From assembly GCF_900109055.1 (NCBI RefSeq), contig NZ_FOIV01000003.1, positions 498,835 to 562,834 of the forward strand: a stretch of 64,000 nt of DNA, written 5' to 3'. Shown here piece by piece: positions 58,233-64,000 of this stretch (position 1 is its first letter; each line of letters begins with the position of its first letter). The notes under the pieces were generated by a model that saw nothing but the letters and a program-made list of their open reading frames with translations, was not told the DNA's origin and did not search any database. The translations under genes were made by a program, and so were the position numbers. This stretch comes from Prevotella sp. khp7 (GTDB taxonomy: Bacteria > Bacteroidota > Bacteroidia > Bacteroidales > Bacteroidaceae).

Positions 58233-58847
58233 TTAATGACAATGGCCACATCCGCAACCTTCGCCGTGGTCATGATGATGCCCACCACATCCATCTTCGC
58301 CACATCCGCCACATTCGCCTTCGCCGTGGTGGTGTCCGCATCCGCTGCAACCGCCAGTAAGGTGCTTAATCAAGTGCTGGACTTCTTCCTCAGTGGCGTC
58401 GCGGTTCTCAATCACTGTGCCCTTGAAATTCAGGGTTTTACCAGCGAGAGGGTGGTTGGTGTCAATAGTTACGCCGTCTTCTTCAACCTTCTTCACTTTT
58501 GCCATGAACTGGTGGTCTTCATTGTCCATCAGAGTGATGACGGCTCCTTCGAAGATATTTTCGTGGTCGAAATGTCCGTTAATCATGAATACATCACGCT
58601 TCAGTTTGTGCACACCCTCTGGATCATATTCTCCGAAAGCCTCTGCAGGCTGAAGGATAAAGTCGAAGGCAGAGCCTTTTTCCTGCTTCATCACTTGCTG
58701 CTCGAAAGCATCGAGAGCAACTCCGAATCCAGTGATAAACTCAAAAGGACGATCATCGCCGGTCTGCTCTTCTAATGTATTCTCTCCGTCGGTTACGGTG
58801 TATAACTGATATACCACCGACATGAATTTGTTCTGTACTTTGTCCAT
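58233..58847 (-). CDS. slyD: SlyD-type FKBP peptidyl-prolyl isomerase
   Basis: A 204-residue FKBP-type prolyl isomerase with metal-binding tail. The FKBP part has VYQLYTVTDGENTLEEQTGDDRPFEFITGFGVALDAFEQQVM with an IF insertion domain, and VTIDTNHPLAGKTLNFKGTVI toward the end. The C-terminal 45 residues are rich in Cys, His and Gly (GCSGCGHHHGEGECGGCG...), the nickel/zinc-binding tail that SlyD uses in metallochaperone roles. Start is the ATG at 58845-58847, not the frame start at 58880. Sits in an operon with aroC. Confidence 0.9.
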   Translation of the reverse strand: MDKVQNKFMSVVYQLYTVTDGENTLEEQTGDDRPFEFITGFGVALDAFEQQVMKQEKGSAFDFILQPAEAFGEYDPEGVHKLKRDVFMINGHFDHENIFEGAVITLMDNEDHQFMAKVKKVEEDGVTIDTNHPLAGKTLNFKGTVIENRDATEEEVQHLIKHLTGGCSGCGHHHGEGECGGCGEDGCGGHHHDHGEGCGCGHCH

Positions 58848-58877
58848 TCTTCTATATATAATAATGTATAACGGCTG

Positions 58878-58885
58878 CAAAGGTA
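58878..58885 (-). promoter_or_regulatory. -7 box of slyD-aroC
   Basis: Reverse TACCTTTG, 31 bp upstream of the slyD ATG. Confidence 0.6.
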
Positions 58886-59040
58886 CGAATAAACGGGCGA
58901 AATACCAAATAAATAAGGATTAAAGTCAATAATTGATAGATATTTATCAAGAATTCTTCATTTGGTTGACCTGCATCAATAAAAAGGCTGTGTTCGCGCA
59001 CAATTATGTTTAAAAACTTGTCAGCTATCAAAAAACTTCG

Positions 59041-59048
59041 TACCTTTG
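59041..59048 (+). promoter_or_regulatory. -7 box of the 59155 gene
   Basis: TACCTTTG, with TTGT at about the -33 distance and a leader of about 100 nt. Confidence 0.6.
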
Positions 59049-59154
59049 CACCGTCAAAAGACAAGAAGTAAGATTAAAGTAAGGATAACATAATTAAAAA
59101 AGTAGGACGGTCTGACACACCGCTCCGAGTAAAAAGAAAGGAAAGGATAACAAG

Positions 59155-59517
59155 ATGAAAAAGATGATTTTGACAATGGTAGCAATGCTGAGTATGACAA
59201 CCGCATTTGCAGAAGGTGAGACCGCAGCTAACGTAAGCAACATTGAGGCTTATGAGATGAATATCAATATGAATAAGCTCTCTGACGCTCTGAAGCTGGC
59301 AGACGACCAGAAGGAGGCTGTTGAGAATATTCACCACACTTTCGCCGCTGAGCTGATGTTTGCTGCTGAGTATGGTAAGAATGATCGCAAGGCCCTTGTC
59401 GATCGTGCCATCAGTAATGATGTGAAATGGATGCGTTACGTTCTTAATGAAGAACAGATGCATGTTTACCTCAGACTGCTCAACGCTACGATTAACAATC
59501 GTGGTTTGAATAAGTAA
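59155..59517 (+). CDS. Small secreted helical protein of unknown function
   Basis: A 120-residue exported protein: signal peptide ending TTAFA, then two or three predicted helices (NMNKLSDALKLADDQKEAVENIHHTFAAELMFAAEYG, ALVDRAISNDVKWMRYVLNEEQMHVYLRLLNATI). It has no Cys in the mature part. The LSD.LKLADDQKEAV and YVLNEEQ patterns resemble the secreted helical part of the His-rich protein at 5537, and DUF-type proteins of Prevotella, but I do not recognise a family. It is monocistronic, between its own promoter and a terminator (59541). Confidence 0.75.
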   Translation: MKKMILTMVAMLSMTTAFAEGETAANVSNIEAYEMNINMNKLSDALKLADDQKEAVENIHHTFAAELMFAAEYGKNDRKALVDRAISNDVKWMRYVLNEEQMHVYLRLLNATINNRGLNK

Positions 59518-59540
59518 TAGATTATCATTAGTAATTTTCA

Positions 59541-59575
59541 AAGAGGCATTCCATAAGGGGATGCCTCTATTTTTA
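59541..59575 (+). terminator. Intrinsic terminator
   Basis: AGAGGCAT (59542-59549) pairs with ATGCCTCT (59561-59568), then ATTTTTAT. Confidence 0.75.
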
Positions 59576-59644
59576 TGCTTAAAATTTGCATGTTTCGATT
59601 ATTTTTATTTATTTTGCAGTCAGAAACTAAAAATATCAGTAAAT

Positions 59645-60541
59645 ATGAAAAGTTTTAAGATCATTCTTTTGTCTGTTGTGGCAGTTGTTTTTGTCAGCTG
59701 CGGAACCTCAAACACAGTGCCTATCACTGGTCGTAAGCAGAATCTGATGGTTAGCGATGGTGAGATCCTTTCTCTTTCCACCCAACAGTATCAAGACTTT
59801 ATGAAGACAGCTAAGGTGTCTACCGATGCTGCCAATACCGCTATGGTGAAGCGAGTGGGGCAGAATCTTGCCAATGCTGTTACCAGCTATCTCACATCAG
59901 CTGGCTTGCAGAATGATTTGCAGTATTATAAGTGGACTTTTAATCTTGTTCAGGATAAGCAGGTGAATGCCTGGTGTATGCCTGGCGGACTGATTTGTGT
60001 TTATGAGGGCATACTTCCTGTCACTCAGAATGAGGCTTCGTTGGCTATTGTCTTAGGTCATGAGATAGCCCACGCCGTAGCTCGCCATTCCGCAGAGCAG
60101 ATGAGTACTCAGATTAAGCAGCAGTATGGTATGCAGATTGGTGCAGCCGTACTTGGCGGCTTGGGAATGGGTGCTAATACGACCTCTATTCTGCAGGCCA
60201 TAGCTGCTCAGGGATTCAATTTCAAGAATCTCAGTTATTCACGTGGTCATGAGAGTGAGGCCGACCACATGGGACTGATTTTCGCAGCCATGGCAGGCTA
60301 TGATCCTCAGGTAGCCGTCAGTTTCTGGCAGCGCATGGCAGCCCTTGGAGGCAATAAGCAGTCTGAGTTCCTGAGCGATCATCCCTCTGACGAGACCCGC
60401 ATCAAGCAGATCCAGGGCTGGATGCCAGAGGCTTTGAAGTATTATAAGCCTAAGGCTGTGGCAACCAATACAAAGACTGCAACAAAGACAACGAGCAAAA
60501 CAACTACCACGAAGAAAACAACTACTACAAAGAAGAAATAA
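59645..60541 (+). CDS. M48 family metalloprotease, lipoprotein
   Basis: A 298-residue zinc protease with a lipobox (VVFVSCG, Cys19). The zinc site is HEIAH at residues 139-143 with the third ligand Glu203 in SRGHESEADHMG, as in BepA/HtpX-like M48 proteases that monitor envelope proteins. The C-terminal 25 residues are a Thr/Lys-rich repeat tail (TKTATKTTSKTTTTKK...). The ATG at 59645 starts a proper signal; the frame is open back to 59561. Followed by the peptidase gene after 11 bp. Confidence 0.92.
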   Translation: MKSFKIILLSVVAVVFVSCGTSNTVPITGRKQNLMVSDGEILSLSTQQYQDFMKTAKVSTDAANTAMVKRVGQNLANAVTSYLTSAGLQNDLQYYKWTFNLVQDKQVNAWCMPGGLICVYEGILPVTQNEASLAIVLGHEIAHAVARHSAEQMSTQIKQQYGMQIGAAVLGGLGMGANTTSILQAIAAQGFNFKNLSYSRGHESEADHMGLIFAAMAGYDPQVAVSFWQRMAALGGNKQSEFLSDHPSDETRIKQIQGWMPEALKYYKPKAVATNTKTATKTTSKTTTTKKTTTTKKK

Positions 60542-60552
60542 CGAAAACAGTA

Positions 60553-61956
60553 ATGAAGAAAACATTCATCATGATTGCCGCCTTGGGCGGTATGCTTACC
60601 ATTCAGGCACAAACAAAAGACGGTGGCATCTCAAAGTCGATGCTGCAGGAGATTCAGAAGGAACAGAAACAGTGTGGCAAGGAACGTGTGATAGCCAATG
60701 CCATATCGGGTATGAGCATCGATGCTCTGGCGAAGAACTATCAGGCAGCTGCTCGCCCCATTGATACCCATTTCAGTGTCGAAACTCGCAAGCAGTCTAT
60801 TACCGATCAGAAGTCGTCTGGTCGTTGCTGGATGTTCAGCGGACTTAATGTTTTGCGCTCTAACTATATGAGTCATGCCGATTCTGTCAGCATAGAGTTC
60901 TCACAGGCCTATTTGTTTTTCTGGGATCAGCTCGAGAAGGCCAACCTGATGCTTCAAGGCGTTATCGATACAGCCAAGAAACCCATTGACGACGAACGTG
61001 TGCGTTTCTTCTTCAGTAATCCCATCAGCGACGGAGGTACATTCTGCGGACTTGCCGACTTGGCTCCCAAATACGGACTTGTTCCCACTGACATCATGCC
61101 CGAGACCTTTACCAGTGAGAATACTTCGAAGGCTCGCAGCCTCGTGTCATCCAAACTCCGTGAATTCGGTCTCAAATTGCGTGATATGGTGGCTCAGAAG
61201 CAGAGTGCTTCTGCCATCCAGACCGCTAAGACCCAGATGCTGGGCGAGATATACCGCATGCTGAAACTCACCCTGGGCGAACCTGTTCAGAAGTTTACTT
61301 ACGCATTCAAGGATAAGAATGGCAAGTCGCTTGGCGTTGCAAAGGAATACACGCCGCTTTCGTTTTATAAGGAAGTGGTAGGCGGTCCGCTCAACGGCAC
61401 GTTTATCATGGTGATGAATGACCCTCGTCGCGAGTACTACAAGACCTACGAGGTAGAGTACGATCGTCACGTCTACGATGGTACAAACTGGCGCTATCTG
61501 AACCTCCCCATGGAGGAGATCGAGCAGTTGGCCATAGCCTCGCTGAAAGATGGCCGCAAGATGTATAGCTCTTACGATGTGGGTAAACTTCTTGATCGTA
61601 AGCGCGGTTATGCCTCTCTCGACAATTTCGACTACGGTTCACTCTTCGGCACTACCTTTGGTATGGACAAGGCCCAGCGTATCAGCACCTTCGATAGTGG
61701 TTCAACCCATGCTATGACGCTGACAGCCGTTGACCTCAATGCCGATGGTAAGCCTGTCAAATGGAAGGTTGAGAACTCATGGGGCGCCACTAGTGGTCAG
61801 CAAGGCTGTATCATTATGACAGCCGACTGGTTCCGTGAGTATATGTTCCGACTCGTGGTTAATAAGAAATACGTACCCGAGCGTCTTCTGAAGGCAGCTG
61901 AGGCAAAGCCTGTCATGGTGATGCCAGAGGATCCTCTTTTCCTTCCCGACGAGTAA
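60553..61956 (+). CDS. pepC: C1 family aminopeptidase (bleomycin hydrolase-like)
   Basis: A 467-residue cysteine aminopeptidase with a signal peptide (ending TIQAQ), so likely periplasmic, which is unusual for cytosolic PepC. The active site is Gln86, Cys92 (SSGRCWMFSG), His386 (STHAMTLTAV) and Asn408 (VENSWG). Bleomycin-hydrolase-type blocks such as QAYLFFWDQLEKAN and MNDPRREYYKTYEVEY are present. It trims amino acids from peptides, consistent with the prolyl peptidase elsewhere in the window. Likely co-transcribed with the M48 gene. Confidence 0.92.
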   Translation: MKKTFIMIAALGGMLTIQAQTKDGGISKSMLQEIQKEQKQCGKERVIANAISGMSIDALAKNYQAAARPIDTHFSVETRKQSITDQKSSGRCWMFSGLNVLRSNYMSHADSVSIEFSQAYLFFWDQLEKANLMLQGVIDTAKKPIDDERVRFFFSNPISDGGTFCGLADLAPKYGLVPTDIMPETFTSENTSKARSLVSSKLREFGLKLRDMVAQKQSASAIQTAKTQMLGEIYRMLKLTLGEPVQKFTYAFKDKNGKSLGVAKEYTPLSFYKEVVGGPLNGTFIMVMNDPRREYYKTYEVEYDRHVYDGTNWRYLNLPMEEIEQLAIASLKDGRKMYSSYDVGKLLDRKRGYASLDNFDYGSLFGTTFGMDKAQRISTFDSGSTHAMTLTAVDLNADGKPVKWKVENSWGATSGQQGCIIMTADWFREYMFRLVVNKKYVPERLLKAAEAKPVMVMPEDPLFLPDE

Positions 61957-61967
61957 TACCTTCAGCT

Positions 61968-62864
61968 GTGAAACCAGCGCGCATCTACCAGCAGTATATC
62001 TGGCTAATCAATGCCTTCAGGCGTCGTCGGCGCATGACGCTTGAAGAGCTCAACGATCAGTGGGTGAGGGAAGAGGTGAACGAAGGCAACCCTCTCTCTC
62101 GCACCACCTTCAATCGCCACCGCGACGCCATCCTTGATATGTATGGCGTCGTTTTGGAGTGTGATACGAAAGACCATTACCGCTACTATATAGCCAACCC
62201 CGAAATTCTCGATGATGATAGCTTAGAGCGATGGACTCTCTCTACACTCACTGTTGGTGGTGTGCTCTCCGATAGTGCTTCACTTAAGGATCGCATCATC
62301 CTCGAGAATGTGCCTGCTGGTGAAGAGTTTCTGCAAACCATTATCCGTGCCATCCGCATGGGTCGGCAGATACTGATGGGCTATCGCCGTTTCGGAGCCG
62401 AAGGCTATGAGAAAACCGTTGCCCCCTATGCTCTCAAACTTTTCCACCAGCGCTGGTACTTGCTTGCCTTTACGGGGCGCCACTATGCCATCTACTCGTT
62501 AGACCGCATGATGTTTGTTACGCTTGCCGATGAGTCTTTTGAGATGCCTGCCGACTTCTCTCCACAAGCCTATTTCGCTGAATATTTTGGTGTGTTGACC
62601 GATGAAACCCCGATGGCTCATGTTGTCATTCGCACCTATGGCAACACCGCTAACTATTTCCGCACGCTGCCCCTCCACACCTCTCAGCGTGAAATTGCCA
62701 CGACATCCGAATATACTGATTTCTCTTTCGACATCCGCCCCACAGCCGACTTCATGGGTCAGTTACTCTCCTATGATTCTGGCCTCGAGGTGCTCGAACC
62801 TGCAGACCTGCGTACCAAGCTTCAGCAGAAGATTCAGTCCATGCTCGAACGCTATCGTTCATAA
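61968..62864 (+). CDS. WYL domain transcription regulator
   Basis: A 298-residue regulator with a GTG start. The N-terminus is a winged-helix region (IWLINAFRRRRRMTLEELNDQWVREEVNEGNPLSRTTFNRHRDAIL), and the WYL domain carries IRMGRQILMGYRRFGAEGYEKTVAPYALKLFHQRWYLLAFTGRHYAIYSLDRM. WYL domains are thought to sense small ligands or nucleic acids. It starts 11 bp after pepC. Directly downstream lies a promoter overlapped by an 8-bp inverted repeat and two small reading frames, which may be its targets. Confidence 0.85.
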   Translation: MKPARIYQQYIWLINAFRRRRRMTLEELNDQWVREEVNEGNPLSRTTFNRHRDAILDMYGVVLECDTKDHYRYYIANPEILDDDSLERWTLSTLTVGGVLSDSASLKDRIILENVPAGEEFLQTIIRAIRMGRQILMGYRRFGAEGYEKTVAPYALKLFHQRWYLLAFTGRHYAIYSLDRMMFVTLADESFEMPADFSPQAYFAEYFGVLTDETPMAHVVIRTYGNTANYFRTLPLHTSQREIATTSEYTDFSFDIRPTADFMGQLLSYDSGLEVLEPADLRTKLQQKIQSMLERYRS

Positions 62865-62897
62865 TCCATTAACATTCTTTAGTGCAAAAAACCGAAA

Positions 62898-62920
62898 GGT
62901 GTACCGCTTTATGGTACACC
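62898..62920. promoter_or_regulatory. Inverted repeat operator candidate GGTGTACC
   Basis: GGTGTACC (62898-62905) and GGTACACC (62913-62920) form perfect 8-bp arms around 7 nt. The site ends 7 bp before the -7 box at 62928, where a repressor would block RNA polymerase. No T-run follows, arguing against a terminator of the WYL gene. Confidence 0.55.
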
Positions 62921-62927
62921 CTATATC

Positions 62928-62935
62928 TACTTTTG
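62928..62935 (+). promoter_or_regulatory. -7 box upstream of two small reading frames
   Basis: TACTTTTG, about 40 bp upstream of the first small frame. Confidence 0.5.
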
Positions 62936-62976
62936 CATTCGATAACGAGAATGTTAAACTATAAAAGTATAAAGAT

Positions 62977-63075
62977 ATGGCAAGTTTATTTCTGATGATT
63001 GTAATGACAATTGCTCTTGGCAGTATGGTCAGTGGTTATGTGGAGGTTTTGAATCATGCTGACGAGATTTGTTGA
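62977..63075 (+). CDS. 32-residue hydrophobic small protein
   Basis: A 32-codon frame starting MASLFLMIVMTIALG. The first 20 residues are hydrophobic with Ser/Gly, fitting one membrane helix; the end is hydrophilic (LNHADEIC). It is downstream of a promoter box and overlaps the next small frame by 20 bp. No family recognised. Coding status rests on position and pattern only. Confidence 0.4.
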   Translation: MASLFLMIVMTIALGSMVSGYVEVLNHADEIC

Positions 63076-63202
63076 CCGCTTTCTTTCAGCCCTCTTCCAG
63101 TTGGCCGACTACGTTACCAGCAGGCTCTCTTCCTCCTCTCCCGAGTCTGCTGGCAACAACACTCCAGCTCCCATCATCCGCTTCTCGCCTGACGATATAT
63201 AA
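63056..63202 (+). CDS. 48-residue amphipathic small protein
   Basis: A 48-codon frame overlapping the preceding small frame, with a GGAGG site about 10 nt upstream of its ATG. It starts MLTRFVDRFLSALFQLADYV, an amphipathic helix, then a Ser-rich stretch and a Pro-rich PAPIIRFSPDDI end. No family recognised. The Shine-Dalgarno match and the overlap support translation, but it could be chance. Confidence 0.4.
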   Translation: MLTRFVDRFLSALFQLADYVTSRLSSSSPESAGNNTPAPIIRFSPDDI

Positions 63203-63266
63203 ATAAAATGGAGCATACCTTTTCGTTTTTGCCACCACGCATTTGTTGCCCCTTATGGATAACAGT

Positions 63267-63346
63267 GTTTTCTCCTTGGGAAAACGTTGTTACCTCCGTT
63301 AGAAAACGTTGTTTTCCCTAGGAGAAAACAACGTTTTCTAACGGAG
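63267..63346. repeat. Intergenic palindromic repeat block, copy 3, with a 53-nt inverted repeat
   Basis: A small GTTTTC-TCCTTGG-GAAAAC hairpin (63267-63285) is followed by a perfect inverted repeat with 23-bp arms at 63294-63316 and 63324-63346 around a 7-nt CCTAGGA loop. The inner arms repeat the GTTTTC/GAAAAC pattern seen at 25114-25132. The flanks (63203-63470) hold no other gene. Confidence 0.8.
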
Positions 63347-63470
63347 AAAAGAGTGGAAAACGATATCCCGATGGATTGTTGTCGACATTCCGATGAACTT
63401 TTGTAATCATAAAAAAGCATTAGAGAGAATAATAAATGTTCACGAATGAATGATTATAGATATCTTTTCA

Positions 63471-63478
63471 TATCTTTG
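63471..63478 (+). promoter_or_regulatory. -7 box of the right-edge gene
   Basis: TATCTTTG, 26 bp upstream of the ATG at 63505. Confidence 0.55.
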
Positions 63479-63504
63479 CATCCGAATTTTCTAATCTGAG
63501 TAGA

Positions 63505-64000
63505 ATGAATAGAAGATATCTGTTGATAGCGCTATTGCTCCTGTGTGGCATGGCAAGTAAGGCGCAGGAGGGGAAAGAGAGTGTGTTGCAGCCGGATACT
63601 ACGTTTAGTATGTCGCCTCTGACATATAGGGGTACGATTGCGCACTATCCCTATTGGAGCAGTCTCTATTCGGGGTTCGGTGACTGGTCACTTCATCCCG
63701 GGCTGAATGCGTCGCTTTCTGCATCGGCTATCTTCGGAGTGGGCAAGCATGCCAGCAGCGGCTTTGCCAATAGTGCCGCTTTTATGTATGCAGGCAATCT
63801 GATGCCTAAACTCTCTTTTGCGCTTGGCGGCTACTCGTCGTATCTCGATTATGGTAGCAGGCAGATGAAGGATGCTGGCCTTACAGCAATGCTGAACTAC
63901 CGCTTCGACGAGCATTGGGAAGCCTCGGTCTTCGTGCAGAAATCGATGATGCAGCCTAAGATGCCACCCCAAATGTGGTGGATGAATGATATCGGTGACA
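63505..64000 (+). CDS. Exported protein, probable outer-membrane, truncated by the window edge
   Basis: A frame of at least 165 codons running off the right edge. A signal peptide (MNRRYLLIALLLLCGMASKAQ) precedes a region rich in Tyr, Gly, Ser and Met with alternating patterns (LMPKLSFALGGYSSYLDYGS, LNYRFDEHWEASVFVQKSMMQPKMPPQMWWMND), as in beta-barrel or associated proteins of Bacteroidetes. The family cannot be named from this fragment. Confidence 0.7.
   Translation, partial: MNRRYLLIALLLLCGMASKAQEGKESVLQPDTTFSMSPLTYRGTIAHYPYWSSLYSGFGDWSLHPGLNASLSASAIFGVGKHASSGFANSAAFMYAGNLMPKLSFALGGYSSYLDYGSRQMKDAGLTAMLNYRFDEHWEASVFVQKSMMQPKMPPQMWWMNDIGD

Noticed and set aside
1..64000. CRISPR arrays, tRNAs, rRNAs, insertion sequences and prophage
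   Set aside because: No regularly spaced repeats, no cloverleaf with TTCGA-type arm, and no transposase or phage structural genes were found.

Overview
The window looks like a chromosomal segment of a gut- or rumen-type Prevotella or close relative (Bacteroidales). The evidence is dozens of Bacteroidetes-type -7 boxes (TAnnTTTG, mostly TATCTTTG or TACCTTTG), few Shine-Dalgarno sites, a UpxY-type antiterminator heading a polysaccharide operon, a type III glutamine synthetase, a 'smalltalk' small protein beside an HU-like protein, and DUF2023 beside flavodoxin. I see no rRNA, tRNA, transposase, CRISPR array or prophage.

Layout. 1-8650: housekeeping and accessory genes (GNAT, flavin reductase, DUF4153 membrane protein, the DUF5675/HU/smalltalk cassette, DUF4250-RidA, a His-rich secreted protein, a BASS transporter, a putative ECF S component, DUF2023-flavodoxin). 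8820-9233: a clear cobalamin riboswitch whose only close downstream reading frame is a 29-residue one-helix membrane protein. 9334-19411: tcdA, cysK, an S66-family protein lacking catalytic Ser and His, an outer-membrane barrel, a CAT-like acyltransferase, TerC, an FtsX-type permease and a prolyl oligopeptidase. 19523-24898: two overlapping Cache-HAMP sensor genes, the first a degenerate kinase, facing a TPR-HTH regulator and a TonB-domain protein.

25321-42730: one long exopolysaccharide/capsule operon. UpxY and Wzz are followed by a nonulosonic-acid-like sugar cassette (SDR, SpsF-like cytidylyltransferase, NeuB-like synthase, DUF218, an unknown protein, DUF4910), then flippase, a capsule-type transferase, five GT2 enzymes, a polymerase, and two consecutive MraY/WecA-type initiating transferases. 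Genes mostly overlap or abut, so they are probably one transcript under UpxY control.

42791-64000: aguA-aguB-glnN (agmatine breakdown and ammonia assimilation), a FetAB-like ABC pair, a secreted alpha/beta hydrolase with a secreted nuclease, Nif3 and a coiled-coil zinc-ribbon protein, holA, an AT-rich gene-free stretch and an XRE regulator, pyrK-pyrD, slyD-aroC, an M48 protease and a C1 aminopeptidase, a WYL regulator followed by two unlisted overlapping small reading frames, intergenic palindromes, and a truncated exported protein at the right edge.

The features most worth attention are the B12 riboswitch with its tiny membrane protein, the twin sensor pair, the sugar cassette with its unknown gene, the twin MraY-like enzymes, the S66 pseudoenzyme, the small-ORF pair behind the WYL regulator, and a family of intergenic palindromes at 25.1, 48.4 and 63.3 kb. 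All functional calls come from reading motifs by eye; no database search was possible.
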